This document shows, in pieces, positions 1 to 9,378 of a stretch of 64,000 bases of DNA. Made by a program: the position numbers and the translations under genes. Every line of letters starts with the position of its first letter. Positions within the stretch are counted from its first letter, which is position 1. The notes under the pieces are model-generated. The model did not search any database, was not told the origin of the DNA, and saw only the letters and a program-made list of their open reading frames with translations. This DNA is from Microterricola gilva (GTDB lineage: Bacteria > Actinomycetota > Actinomycetes > Actinomycetales > Microbacteriaceae): assembly GCF_004217495.1 (NCBI RefSeq), contig NZ_SHLC01000001.1, positions 1,488,001 to 1,552,000 of the forward strand. The letters are read 5' to 3'.

Positions 1-455
<455 letters not shown>

Positions 456-466
456 GCGGGTAGGGC

Positions 467-1678
467 GTGACGCTGCGCACGATTGATTCCCTCGGGCCAC
501 TCGCAGGCAAGCACGTCATCGTGCGCTGCGACCTGAACGTTCCGCTGAAGGACGGCCAGATCACAGATGACGGTCGTGTGCGAGCGTCTCTGCCCACCCT
601 CACCGCTCTGCTCGCTCAGGGCGCCCGCGTGAGCGTCGTCTCACACCTCGGGCGCCCTGATGGGGCACCGGATGAGCGCTACAGCCTTGCCCCGGTCGCC
701 CGCCGTCTCGGCGAGCTCCTGGGCAAGCCCGTTGCCTTCGCGACCGACACCGTCGGCGCTTCGGCGCAGGCGACGGTCGCCGCCCTCGCCGACGGCGAGA
801 TCGCCGTTCTCGAGAACCTGCGTTTCAACGCGGGGGAGACCTCCAAGGTCGCCGAGGAACGGGCGGCCTTCGCAGCCGAGCTCGCGGCCTTCGGTGACGC
901 ACTCGTCTCCGACGGCTTCGGTGTCGTGCACCGCAAGCAGGCGAGCGTCTACGAACTGGCCGAGCTGCTCCCGAGCGCCGCCGGTCTCCTGATCGCCGCA
1001 GAGCTCGATGTGCTCGACCGCCTGACCGAGAACCCCGAGCGGCCGTACGCCGTCGTCCTCGGCGGATCCAAGGTCTCAGACAAGCTCGGCGTGATCGGCC
1101 ACCTGCTGCCGCGCGTCGACTCGCTGCTCATCGGCGGCGGCATGCTCTTCACCTTCCTTGCGGCCCTCGGCCACAAGGTCGGATCGAGCCTGCTCGAGGT
1201 CGACCAGATCGACACCGTCAAGGGCTACCTGGCCGAGGCGGAGCGCCTGGGCGTCGAGATCGTCCTGCCGACGGATGTCGTCGTCGCCTCGAAGTTCGGT
1301 GCGGACGCCGAGGTTCTCGTGCGTGCGGCCGACGCCATCGAAGACACCCCGTTCGGTGCATCCGGGCTGGGACTCGACATCGGACCGGACACCGCCGCGC
1401 GGTTCGCGGAGGTCATCCGTGCCTCGACGACCGTGTTCTGGAACGGCCCGATGGGCGTCTTCGAGCTCGCCCCCTTCGCAGCGGGCACCCGTGCCGTTGC
1501 CGAGGCTCTCACCGAGGTCACCGGCCTCAGCGTCGTCGGCGGTGGCGATTCAGCCGCAGCCGTGCGCGCACTCGATTTCAACGATGACCAGTTTGGTCAC
1601 ATTTCGACCGGTGGAGGTGCCAGCCTCGAGTTCCTCGAAGGCAAGCGACTTCCCGGTCTGGAGGTACTCGGATGGTAG
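467..1678 (+). CDS. pgk: Phosphoglycerate kinase
   Basis: A 403-residue protein starting with GTG. It transfers phosphate from 1,3-bisphosphoglycerate to ADP in the cytoplasm. Family motifs are all present: RCDLNVPL near residue 20, HLGRP at 60-64, ENLRF at 116-120, GGSKVSDK at 199-206 and a C-terminal GGGDSAAA nucleotide loop. The length is normal (about 390-415). The HRKQAS segment replaces the more common HRAHAS but keeps the substrate-binding HR..AS pattern. The stop codon overlaps the start region of tpiA, so translation is probably coupled. Confidence 0.98.
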   Translation: MTLRTIDSLGPLAGKHVIVRCDLNVPLKDGQITDDGRVRASLPTLTALLAQGARVSVVSHLGRPDGAPDERYSLAPVARRLGELLGKPVAFATDTVGASAQATVAALADGEIAVLENLRFNAGETSKVAEERAAFAAELAAFGDALVSDGFGVVHRKQASVYELAELLPSAAGLLIAAELDVLDRLTENPERPYAVVLGGSKVSDKLGVIGHLLPRVDSLLIGGGMLFTFLAALGHKVGSSLLEVDQIDTVKGYLAEAERLGVEIVLPTDVVVASKFGADAEVLVRAADAIEDTPFGASGLGLDIGPDTAARFAEVIRASTTVFWNGPMGVFELAPFAAGTRAVAEALTEVTGLSVVGGGDSAAAVRALDFNDDQFGHISTGGGASLEFLEGKRLPGLEVLGW

Positions 1679-2460
1679 TGAATAGAACCCCCCTCATCGC
1701 GGGCAACTGGAAGATGAACCTGGACCACCTCCAGGCCATCGCCTTCGTGCAGAAGCTGGCGTGGAACCTGACGGAGGCCAAGCACGACTTCAGTGCCGTC
1801 GAGGTCGCCGTGTTCCCCCCGTTCACCGATCTGCGCAGTGTTCAGACGCTGGTCTCGGCCGACAAGCTCCCGCTCGCCTTCGGCGCGCAGGACGTCTCGG
1901 AGCACGTCTCCGGTGCGTACACCGGCGAGATCTCGGCCGCGTTCCTCGCCCAGCTCGAGTGCCGCTACGTGATCATCGGTCACTCGGAGCGTCGCACCCT
2001 GCACGGTGAGACCGACGAGCAGGTCGCGGCCAAGGTCGCTGCGGCTCTCGCACACGACATCGCCCCGATCATCTGCGTCGGCGAGACGGCGGAAGACCTG
2101 GAGAAGCACGGCCCGAGCGCCGTTCCCGTCGCCCAGCTGCGCGCGGCACTCGCCGGCGTGAGCGGAGCGGCCGACCTCGTCGTCGCCTACGAGCCGGTCT
2201 GGGCCATCGGCTCCGGCCAGGCCGCAACGCCAGAGCAGGCTGAGCAGGTCGCGGCCGCGCTTCGCGCCGTGCTCGTCGAGCTGCTCGGTGACGATGTCGC
2301 CGCGAAGACCCGCATCCTCTACGGCGGTTCGGTCAAGTCGGGCAACATCGCCGGATTCATGCGTGAGCCGAACGTCGACGGCGCCCTCGTCGGCGGCGCG
2401 AGCCTCGACATCAACGAGTTCGCCAGCATCAGCCGCTTCAAGCAGCACGTCGGTCTGTAG
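1672..2460 (+). CDS. tpiA: Triose-phosphate isomerase
   Basis: A 262-residue enzyme that interconverts dihydroxyacetone phosphate and glyceraldehyde-3-phosphate. Catalytic residues are visible: Asn12 and Lys14 in GNWKMN, His104 in GHSERR and Glu174 in [10 protein letters not shown]. The phosphate-binding [10 protein letters not shown] loop lies near the end. The ATG at 1672 gives a 7-nt overlap with pgk. A GTG at 1678, overlapping the pgk stop by one base, is an alternative start two codons later. It is the third gene of the gap-pgk-tpiA operon and is followed by a strong hairpin. Confidence 0.98.
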   Translation: MVVNRTPLIAGNWKMNLDHLQAIAFVQKLAWNLTEAKHDFSAVEVAVFPPFTDLRSVQTLVSADKLPLAFGAQDVSEHVSGAYTGEISAAFLAQLECRYVIIGHSERRTLHGETDEQVAAKVAAALAHDIAPIICVGETAEDLEKHGPSAVPVAQLRAALAGVSGAADLVVAYEPVWAIGSGQAATPEQAEQVAAALRAVLVELLGDDVAAKTRILYGGSVKSGNIAGFMREPNVDGALVGGASLDINEFASISRFKQHVGL

Positions 2461-2488
2461 TCCGAAACGGTCGGAACGACAAGGGCCT

Positions 2489-2521
2489 CGGCGCGGCATC
2501 CGGTGAACGGGTGCCGCGCCG
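2489..2521 (+). terminator. Hairpin after tpiA
   Basis: Two 14-nt arms (2489-2502 and 2508-2521) pair with one G-U wobble around a GTGAA loop. There is no T-run directly after it; instead the next bases form the TATAAT of the secG promoter. Termination of the glycolytic operon is inferred from position and stem strength. Confidence 0.6.
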
Positions 2522-2530
2522 GGCTATAAT
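2502..2530 (+). promoter_or_regulatory. Putative secG promoter
   Basis: A perfect TATAAT lies at 2525-2530, 51 nt before the secG start. The hexamer 17 bp upstream is GGTGAA, a poor -35 that falls inside the tpiA hairpin. TATAAT is rare enough in this GC-rich sequence to be a credible -10; the -35 is uncertain. Confidence 0.5.
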
Positions 2531-2581
2531 TGTCTGTGGTCTTGGCGCGGCGTCCCTGCTTCGCATTGTGAAAGGTTTCTC

Positions 2582-2833
2582 GTGGAAATTCTCCAGGTAG
2601 TAATGCAGGTCATTCTCGGTTTGACGAGCCTGCTGCTGACCATGCTGATCTTGCTGCACAAGGGTCGCGGTGGCGGTCTCTCCGACATGTTCGGTGGAGG
2701 CATGACCAGCAACCTCGGCGCATCGGGTGTCGCAGAGCGCAACCTCAACCGGATCACCGTCATCCTTGGTCTTGTCTGGGTCTCGAGCATCATCGTGCTC
2801 GGCCTCATCACCAAGTTCGACACAGGGCTCTAA
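2582..2833 (+). CDS. secG: Preprotein translocase subunit SecG
   Basis: An 83-residue membrane protein with two predicted transmembrane segments (about residues 1-21 and 56-77) joined by a Gly-rich loop containing GRGGGLSDMFGGG, the SecG signature. It assists SecYE in protein export. The start is GTG, preceded by a GAAAGG-type ribosome site. Its position after gap-pgk-tpiA is the standard actinobacterial order. It probably has its own promoter, given the TATAAT and the hairpin upstream. Confidence 0.95.
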   Translation: MEILQVVMQVILGLTSLLLTMLILLHKGRGGGLSDMFGGGMTSNLGASGVAERNLNRITVILGLVWVSSIIVLGLITKFDTGL

Positions 2834-2907
2834 CTCGGCGCCGCCCCGGCGGCTCCGTCACACAGCATCAATTCACAGCTCTATTCAACACAGCAGCGGA
2901 GGCAGCC

Positions 2908-3276
2908 ATGGCATCGGGTGGCAGTGCAATTCGGGGATCGCGCGTCGGCGCAGGCCCCATGGGCGAACAGGACCGCGGCTACCACGCGGACCGCGTGGCC
3001 GTTTCTTACTGGGATGCTCTCGGCAACGAGACCGTCCGCTACTTCTCGGCGATCCTGCCCGATGAGGAGATCCCGCTGACGATCGACTCCCCGCAGTCCG
3101 GTCTCCCGGCCGGCCGCGACAAGGAGAACCCCCCGTCGCTGGCGAAGCTCGAGCCGTACAAGACGCACCTCGCCTACGTGAAGGAGCGTCGCACGGAGGA
3201 AGAGGCTGAGCAGCTCCTCGAAGAGGCGCTCGAGCAGCTCCGCGTCCGCCGCGGCAAGGTTTCAAGCAGCAACTAG
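2908..3276 (+). CDS. rbpA: RNA polymerase-binding protein RbpA
   Basis: A 122-residue protein related to RbpA, an actinobacterial factor that binds sigma and core RNA polymerase and stabilises the open complex. The N-terminal IRGSRVGAG stretch, the central Tudor-like region (VSYWDALGNETVRYFSAIL) and the C-terminal sigma-interaction helix with HLAYVKERRTEEEAEQLLEE fit the family. It has no cysteine at all, so it cannot carry the zinc-binding cysteines described for some homologues. An AGCGGAGG ribosome site precedes the ATG. It stands alone after secG and ends at a bidirectional terminator. Confidence 0.93.
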   Translation: MASGGSAIRGSRVGAGPMGEQDRGYHADRVAVSYWDALGNETVRYFSAILPDEEIPLTIDSPQSGLPAGRDKENPPSLAKLEPYKTHLAYVKERRTEEEAEQLLEEALEQLRVRRGKVSSSN

Positions 3277-3295
3277 TCCATGTGACTGAACACAA

Positions 3296-3332
3296 CAGAA
3301 AAGCCCCAGCCGGATCGGCTGGGGCTTTTCTG
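3296..3332. terminator. Bidirectional terminator, rbpA / pgl
   Basis: Perfect 17-bp stem (3296-3312 with 3316-3332) around a GAT loop. The arms begin and end with A- and T-rich runs, so a U-tract is produced on both strands. It separates the convergent rbpA and pgl operons. Confidence 0.93.
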
Positions 3333-3341
3333 TTGCTCCGC

Positions 3342-4112
3342 TCAGTACGAGGGGGCGATGAGGGACTCTGGTACCTCGGCCGCTGCGTCACGGTCGATGA
3401 AGAACACCGTGCGCTTGCGGCCCTTGATGCCACCGGCAGGAACCTCGTCGCGACTCGCGCCGGCCAGGGCCAGGCCGAGGGCGGGCGCCTTGTCGGATCC
3501 GGCGAGGACCATCCAGACACGGTCGGAGTGGTTCAGCACCGGACGCGTCAGGCTCAGGCGCTCTGCCGGCGGCTTGGGCGAATTGCGCACGGCGATCACC
3601 GAGCGGTCGTTCACCTGGATGCCGGAGCGGTGCGGGAACAGGGAGGCGACGTGGCCGTCCGGCCCGACACCGAGGAAGGTGATGTCGAGACGGGGCAGCT
3701 CAGCGCCCTCTTCGGCGTGGGCGGCGAGCTCGGCCGCGTAGGCGTCTGCCGCCTCGTCCAGGTCGAGTGCGCCGTCGGAGGCCGGGAAGCGGTGGATGTT
3801 CTCGGCCGGGATGTCGATGTGGCCGAGCAGGGCGTCGAACGCCTGCTGGTCGTTGCGCTCCGGGTCACCGGCAGGCAGCCAGCGCTCGTCGCCCCACCAG
3901 AAGTGGATACGCGACCAGTCGAGCGTGTCCCGCGCGCTGGACTCGTTGACGGCCGCCAACACGCCCGAGCCCATCGAGCCGCCCGTCAGCACGATGTTCG
4001 CGCTGCCAAGGTCGTCGAGGATGTCGAGCGTCTTGGTGATGAATCGAGCGGCGACAGAGCCGGCGAGTGCCTGCTTGTCTGGATGCACGAGCACCCGGCG
4101 TTCATTGGTCAT
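3342..4112 (-). CDS. pgl: 6-phosphogluconolactonase
   Basis: A 256-residue enzyme that hydrolyses 6-phosphogluconolactone, the second step of the oxidative pentose-phosphate pathway. Family marks are LTGGSMGSGVL, the HFWWGDERWLP block and LGVGPDGHVASLFPH near the middle. Its ATG overlaps the opcA stop by 4 nt. It is the last gene of the tkt-tal-pgi-zwf-opcA-pgl operon and ends at the bidirectional terminator. Confidence 0.96.
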   Translation of the reverse strand: MTNERRVLVHPDKQALAGSVAARFITKTLDILDDLGSANIVLTGGSMGSGVLAAVNESSARDTLDWSRIHFWWGDERWLPAGDPERNDQQAFDALLGHIDIPAENIHRFPASDGALDLDEAADAYAAELAAHAEEGAELPRLDITFLGVGPDGHVASLFPHRSGIQVNDRSVIAVRNSPKPPAERLSLTRPVLNHSDRVWMVLAGSDKAPALGLALAGASRDEVPAGGIKGRKRTVFFIDRDAAAEVPESLIAPSY

Positions 4113-5065
4113 GCGGCTGGTCCCGTCGTGATCGGCTGTGATGCACCGAGTCTAGCGAGGGCCTCCGTGATGACCTGGCCGTAGAGCTCATCCGGGTCGA
4201 GACGGCGCAGCTCGTCGGCCAGGCAGTCGCGCAGATTGCGGCGGGGCAGGGCGAGGCTGTGGGTCGGCTGCTCCGGCTGGGTCAGCACGGCGACACCGGC
4301 GACGGAGCGGGTGAGGTCGATGGCGCCGGTCGAACGCTCCATGCGCACGCTGTGGATGCCGTGCGACGTCGCGCCTGGCGTCAGCACGTACTCGGTCGGC
4401 GCCTCGAGCGCCGAGTGCAGCCAGGCGCTCAGCAGCGTCGTCGACGGTGAGTCGTCGCTGCCCTCGACGTGCACGGAGGTGACGGGGGAGTACGGCGGCT
4501 GGTCGAGCACGGCGGCCAGCTGAGCACGCCAGAGCGTCAGGCGGGTCCACGCGAAGTCGATGTCGCCAGGCATGTAGCTCGCGGCGAGCTGCGCGAGCGC
4601 CGCCTGCGGGTTCGGCTGCGCGGAGGCATCCGTGATGCGTCGGTGGGCGATCCGGCCGAGCGGCGCATGACCGGGCACGGCGGGTGCGGTCCCGGGCCAC
4701 CAGGTGACGACCGGGGCGTCCGGCAGCAGCAGGCCCATGACGAGGCTCTGCTCGTCGCTGGCGGCCTCGCCGCTGGCGCGCAGGATGATGACCTCGCTGG
4801 CACCCGCGTCTCCGCCGACGCGGATCTCGGCGTCGAGGCGGGCCTCGAGCGTGGAGTCGCCGTTGGCGCACACGACGAGCACCCGCATCGGGTGCTCACG
4901 GGACGCGTCGTTCGCGGCCTCGATCGCCACCTCCTCAGAGCCAGTGGACGCCGAGATGATCAGCGTCAGCACGCGGCCGAGGGCGACGACGCCGTTCTCC
5001 TCGCGCATCTTGACGAGGGCCTTGGACACCTGGCTGATGGTGGTGTTGGGCAGATCGATGATCAT
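4109..5065 (-). CDS. opcA: Glucose-6-phosphate dehydrogenase assembly protein OpcA
   Basis: A 318-residue member of the OpcA family, found in actinobacteria and cyanobacteria next to zwf and needed for full glucose-6-phosphate dehydrogenase activity. Recognisable pieces are the N-terminal DLPNTTISQVSKALVKMR, the LLLPDAPVVTWWPG block and ASYMPGDIDFAWTRLTLWRA. It has no recognisable catalytic site. It overlaps zwf and pgl by 4 nt on either side, which supports co-translation with its partner zwf. Confidence 0.95.
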   Translation of the reverse strand: MIIDLPNTTISQVSKALVKMREENGVVALGRVLTLIISASTGSEEVAIEAANDASREHPMRVLVVCANGDSTLEARLDAEIRVGGDAGASEVIILRASGEAASDEQSLVMGLLLPDAPVVTWWPGTAPAVPGHAPLGRIAHRRITDASAQPNPQAALAQLAASYMPGDIDFAWTRLTLWRAQLAAVLDQPPYSPVTSVHVEGSDDSPSTTLLSAWLHSALEAPTEYVLTPGATSHGIHSVRMERSTGAIDLTRSVAGVAVLTQPEQPTHSLALPRRNLRDCLADELRRLDPDELYGQVITEALARLGASQPITTGPAA

Positions 5066-6603
5066 GGACGCCTCCAGACACGGCCGTCGCGGGCCAGAAG
5101 TTCATCGGCCGAGCTGGGACCCCAGCTGCCGGGGCTGTACTGTTCGGGCTGGCCCTGCGTCGCCCAGAACTCCTCGATCGGGTCGAGGATCTTCCAGGAG
5201 AGCTCGACCTCCTCGTGCCGGGGGAAGAGCGGCGGGTCGCCGAGGAGCACGTCGAGGATGAGACGCTCGTATGCCTCGGGGCTCGCCTCGGTGAACGCGT
5301 GGCCGTAGCCGAAGTCCATCGTGACGTCGCGCACCTGCATGCCGGCGCCCGGCACCTTGGAGCCGAAACGGATCGTGACGCCCTCATCGGGCTGGACCCG
5401 GATGACGAGGGCGTTCTGGCCGAGCTCCGAGGTCTGGCTGTCAGCGAAGAGCTGCTGCGGGGCACGCTTGAAGACGACGGCGATCTCGGTCACCCGGCGG
5501 CCGAGGCGCTTGCCTGCCCGCAGGTAGAACGGCACGCCGGCCCAGCGGCGGGTGCCGATGGTCAGCTTCATGGCCGCGTAGGTCTCGGTCAGCGACTCGG
5601 GGTCCATGCCGTCCTCATCGAGGAAGCCGAGAACCTTCTCGCCGCCCTGCCAACCGCCGCCGTACTGGCCCCTGGCCGTGCCGGTGCCGAGATCCTCCGG
5701 CAGACGAACGGCGGCGAGGACCTTCTCCTTCTCGGCGCGGAGCGCGGAGGCGTCGAAGGAGATCGGCTCCTCCATCGCGGTGAGGGCGAGCAGCTGCAGC
5801 AGGTGGTTCTGGATGACGTCGCGGGCAGCGCCGATCCCGTCGTAGTAGCCGGCACGGCCACCGACGCCGATGTCCTCCGCCATCGTGATCTGCACGTGGT
5901 CAACGTAGTTGGCGTTCCAGATCGGCTCGTAGAGCTGGTTGGCGAAGCGGAGCGCCAGGATGTTCTGGACGGTCTCCTTGCCGAGGTAGTGGTCGATGCG
6001 GAACACCGAGTCGGCCGGGAAGACCGACTCGACGACGGCGTTGAGCTCGCGCGCCGTCTTCAGATCGCTGCCGAACGGCTTCTCGATCACGACGCGACGC
6101 CAGGCGCCGTCCTTGCCGGCCGCGAGGCCGGACTTGCTCAGTTGTTCGGTGACCTGGGGGAACGCCTTTGGCGGGATCGAGAGGTAGAACGCATGGTTGC
6201 CCATGGTTCCACGCTCTCGATCCAGCTCGTCGATCGTCTCCTTGAGCTGCGCGAACGCATTCTCATCGTCGAAGGTTCCGGGGACGAACCGGATTCCCTG
6301 CGCCAGCTGCTGCCAGACTTCCTCGCGGAACTCGGTGCGTGCATGCTCCTTGACGGCATCGTGCACGACCTGCATGAAGTCCTGGTCGGCCCAGTCGCGT
6401 CTGGCGAAGCCGACGAGACCGAAGCCGGGGGGCAGCAGTCCGCGGTTGGCCAGGTCGTAGACGGCCGGCATCAGCTTCTTGCGGGACAGATCGCCTGTCA
6501 CGCCGAAGATGATGAGCCCGCTCGGACCGGCGATGCGGTTCAAGCGGTAGTCGGCCGGCGACCGCAGTGGGTTGGAATCCGCGGTGATGTTCACCGGTGC
6601 CAT
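5062..6603 (-). CDS. zwf: Glucose-6-phosphate 1-dehydrogenase
   Basis: A 513-residue enzyme that oxidises glucose-6-phosphate to the 6-phosphogluconolactone used by pgl, making NADPH. The nucleotide-binding GVTGDLSRKK motif is at residues 34-43, EKPFG at 174-178 and the active-site RIDHYLGKE at 202-210 (His205 being the usual catalytic base). A clear GAGGAGC ribosome site precedes the ATG. It follows pgi by 36 nt and overlaps opcA by 4 nt. Confidence 0.98.
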   Translation of the reverse strand: MAPVNITADSNPLRSPADYRLNRIAGPSGLIIFGVTGDLSRKKLMPAVYDLANRGLLPPGFGLVGFARRDWADQDFMQVVHDAVKEHARTEFREEVWQQLAQGIRFVPGTFDDENAFAQLKETIDELDRERGTMGNHAFYLSIPPKAFPQVTEQLSKSGLAAGKDGAWRRVVIEKPFGSDLKTARELNAVVESVFPADSVFRIDHYLGKETVQNILALRFANQLYEPIWNANYVDHVQITMAEDIGVGGRAGYYDGIGAARDVIQNHLLQLLALTAMEEPISFDASALRAEKEKVLAAVRLPEDLGTGTARGQYGGGWQGGEKVLGFLDEDGMDPESLTETYAAMKLTIGTRRWAGVPFYLRAGKRLGRRVTEIAVVFKRAPQQLFADSQTSELGQNALVIRVQPDEGVTIRFGSKVPGAGMQVRDVTMDFGYGHAFTEASPEAYERLILDVLLGDPPLFPRHEEVELSWKILDPIEEFWATQGQPEQYSPGSWGPSSADELLARDGRVWRRP

Positions 6604-6639
6604 GAAGCTCCTCGAAGAGATGAGATGGAGTGCTCGCGC

Positions 6640-8244
6640 TCAGCGGGCGGCGTCGAACAGGGTGCTCACGTTTGCCGCGGCATCCGTCAGCGTGAGAGTG
6701 AGGACGGGGCGTCCGTGGGCAGCCAGCACGCTGGCGTCTCCACTGGCCTGGGCCTGGATGAGCTCACCGAAGGTGAACGGGCTCTCGGGGATCGCGAGGT
6801 CCTCGGCCGGGGTGGCGAGGATCTGCAGGAACGCGCCGACCGCTGGACCGCCCTTGTGGAACTGACCGGTCGAGTGCAGGAAGCGAGGGCCCCAGCCGAA
6901 GGTGACCGGGCGTCCGCTGCGTTCGGCGAGGATCGCACGGAGCTCGGCGAGCTGCGGCAGCGCCAGACGGTCGACGTATGCCTGGATCGAGATGTAGCCG
7001 TCCTCCGGCACCTCCTCGATCAGCACGTCGATCGCGGACTGCAGGTCGCTGGCCGCTCCGATGACCTCAGGGGTGCCGCGCACCTCGATGCCCTCGGAGA
7101 CGAAGGCGGCCGGTGCTGGCTCTGGGCGTGCGTCCAGAAGGCCACGGGTTGCGATCTTGGCCGACTCGACGTCGGGCTGGTCGAAGGGGTTGATGCCAAG
7201 CAGGCGACCGGCGACGACGGTCGCGTACTCCCAGACGAGGAACTGCGCGCCGAGCGTTCCGCTCACGCGCACCTCATTGGCGTCTCCGCCGGGGAAGAGG
7301 TGGTGACCGGCGTCGTCGACCAGGCGAACGAGCAGGAAGTCATCGAGCCCCGCCGTGATCTCCGCTGCGCCATCGTCGAGGACGACGGGGAGCAGGCCGG
7401 TGCCGAGCTTGCCCGTCGACTCCGCGATGAGCTGCTCGACCCAGTCGGGCAGGCCGACGATGTGCGTGCCGTCCGCGAGCAGACCGAGCTTGTCGCGCAG
7501 CGGCGACGTGCCCGCGATCGCGGCGCCCAGGATGAGGCCGGGGTTCTCCTCGTTGTCGACGGCGAGGGGCAGCGAGATGGCCTCTGCCTCGTCGAGGAGC
7601 TGGGCGATGTCAACGCCGGCGAGACCGGACGGCACGAGGCCGAACGCGGTCAGTGCCGAGTAGCGGCCACCGACGTTCGGGTCCGCGTTGAACACGCGGT
7701 AACCGGCGGCACGGGCCGAGACGTCCAGCGGCGAACCGGGGTCGGTGACGACGATGACGCGGGTGACGGGGTCGATGCCGGCATCCGTGAACGCCTTCTC
7801 GAAGACGCGACGCTGGCTGGCGGTCTCGACGGTCGATCCCGACTTCGACGAGACGACGATCGCCGTCTCGCTGAGGCGGTCGTTCAGCGCCGCGAGGACC
7901 TGGCCGGGGTCGGTGGAGTCCAGAACGGTGAGCTCGACGCCCATCGTCCTGGTGATGACCTCCGGGGCCAGCGAGGAGCCGCCCATGCCCGCGAGGGCGA
8001 TGTGGCTGACGCCCTGGGCGCGCAGTTCGTCGCGCAGGGCGACGATCTCGGGGACGAGCGGGCGCGAGATCGCGACCGACTCGGTCCAGCCCAGGCGGAT
8101 CGCCGACTCGGCCTCGGCATCCTCGCCCCACAGGGTCGGGTTCAACGCGGTGATGCCCGACGCGACCTCGTCAGCGACGAGGGTGCCGAGGTGGCGGCGC
8201 ACAGCCTCAGCTGCAGCGCCGCTCACCGCGATCTTGATGCTCAC
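6640..8244 (-). CDS. pgi: Glucose-6-phosphate isomerase
   Basis: A 534-residue enzyme interconverting glucose-6-phosphate and fructose-6-phosphate. Visible sites are the sugar-phosphate isomerase motifs [32 protein letters not shown] and [10 protein letters not shown] (active-site Glu), and [11 protein letters not shown] near the C-terminus. The reading frame extends 16 codons further upstream, but the GTG at 8244 overlaps the tal stop by 4 nt (GTGA), as do the neighbouring pairs, and is the better start. The sequence style (AESTGK) resembles the isomerase half of fused transaldolase/isomerase proteins, and here tal lies directly upstream. Confidence 0.93.
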   Translation of the reverse strand: MSIKIAVSGAAAEAVRRHLGTLVADEVASGITALNPTLWGEDAEAESAIRLGWTESVAISRPLVPEIVALRDELRAQGVSHIALAGMGGSSLAPEVITRTMGVELTVLDSTDPGQVLAALNDRLSETAIVVSSKSGSTVETASQRRVFEKAFTDAGIDPVTRVIVVTDPGSPLDVSARAAGYRVFNADPNVGGRYSALTAFGLVPSGLAGVDIAQLLDEAEAISLPLAVDNEENPGLILGAAIAGTSPLRDKLGLLADGTHIVGLPDWVEQLIAESTGKLGTGLLPVVLDDGAAEITAGLDDFLLVRLVDDAGHHLFPGGDANEVRVSGTLGAQFLVWEYATVVAGRLLGINPFDQPDVESAKIATRGLLDARPEPAPAAFVSEGIEVRGTPEVIGAASDLQSAIDVLIEEVPEDGYISIQAYVDRLALPQLAELRAILAERSGRPVTFGWGPRFLHSTGQFHKGGPAVGAFLQILATPAEDLAIPESPFTFGELIQAQASGDASVLAAHGRPVLTLTLTDAAANVSTLFDAAR

Positions 8245-9353
8245 TTGGCTGCCTCGAGGGCGACCTTGACCGTCTCGAGCAGTTCGCCCCACGAGATGAT
8301 GAACTTGGAGACACCCTCGGACTCGAGCAGCTCGGTGACGTCGTCGTAGGAGACGCCGACTGCCGCAAGCGCGTCGAGAACGGCCTGGGCGTCTGCGTAG
8401 GAGCCGGTGACGGTGTCGCCGGTGATGACGCCGTGGTCGAACGTCGCCTCCATCGTCTTCTCCGGCATCGTGTTGACGACGTTCGCGGCGACCAGGTTGG
8501 TCACGTAGAGCGTGTCGGGCAGGCTCGGGTCCTTGACACCGGTCGAGGCCCAGAGCGGGCGCTGCGCGTTGGCGCCGGCGGCGAGCAGGGCCGCCGCGCG
8601 CTCCGTCTCGAAGGCCTTGATGAACACGTCGTAGGCGAGCTGCGCGTTGGCGACGCCGGCCTTGCTCTTCAGTGCGATGGCCTCGTCGCTGCCGATCGCG
8701 TCGAGACGGTTGTTGATCTCGGTGTCGACACGCGACACGAAGAAGGAGGCAACCGAGTGGATTGTCGAGAGGTCGTGGCCGTTGGCCTTGGCCTTCTCGA
8801 GTCCGGCGATGTAGGCGTCGATGACCTGCTGGTGGCGGGCCAGGCTGAAGATCAGGGTCACGTTGACGCTGATGCCGGCGGCGATCGTCTCGGTGATGGC
8901 CTCGAGGCCCGCGATGGTCGCGGGGATCTTGATCATGGCGTTCGCGCGGTCGACCTTGGCCCAGAGCTGCTTGGCCTGGGCGATGGTGCCCGCCGCGTCG
9001 TGGGCGAGGCCCGGCTCGACCTCGATCGACACGCGGCCGTCGACACCGTTGCTGGCGTCGTAGACCGGGCGGAAGATGTCGCTGGCGTCGGCGACGTCGC
9101 GGGTGGTGATCTCGAAGACCGCCTCGTCGACGCTGGCACCAGATGCCGCGAGCTCGGCGACCTGCGCCTCGTAGGCGTGGCCGTTCGCCAGCGCGCTGGC
9201 GAAGATCGTCGGGTTCGTGGTGACGCCGACGACGTTCTTCTCGTCGATCAGCTTCTGCAGGCCGCCGGAGACGATGCGCTCACGGGAGAGGTCGTCGAGC
9301 CAGATGCTGACGCCGGCCGCGGACAGCTGGGCGAGGGGAGTTGCTTCAGTCAT
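8241..9353 (-). CDS. tal: Transaldolase
   Basis: A 370-residue transaldolase that moves a dihydroxyacetone unit between sugar phosphates in the non-oxidative pentose-phosphate pathway. The Schiff-base lysine is Lys142 in [16 protein letters not shown] at 43-51 and the [11 protein letters not shown]-terminus are typical of the actinobacterial type. The frame is open 41 codons upstream, but the ATG at 9353 follows an AAAGGAG ribosome site and matches the family N-terminus. Its stop overlaps the pgi start by 4 nt. Confidence 0.96.
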   Translation of the reverse strand: MTEATPLAQLSAAGVSIWLDDLSRERIVSGGLQKLIDEKNVVGVTTNPTIFASALANGHAYEAQVAELAASGASVDEAVFEITTRDVADASDIFRPVYDASNGVDGRVSIEVEPGLAHDAAGTIAQAKQLWAKVDRANAMIKIPATIAGLEAITETIAAGISVNVTLIFSLARHQQVIDAYIAGLEKAKANGHDLSTIHSVASFFVSRVDTEINNRLDAIGSDEAIALKSKAGVANAQLAYDVFIKAFETERAAALLAAGANAQRPLWASTGVKDPSLPDTLYVTNLVAANVVNTMPEKTMEATFDHGVITGDTVTGSYADAQAVLDALAAVGVSYDDVTELLESEGVSKFIISWGELLETVKVALEAAK

Positions 9354-9378
9354 TGTGTTCAATACTCCTTTGCGCGGC

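Noticed and set aside
5215-8349. A 1044-codon open frame on the plus strand
   Set aside because: It runs antisense through zwf and most of pgi, both certain genes. It is a by-product of high third-position GC.
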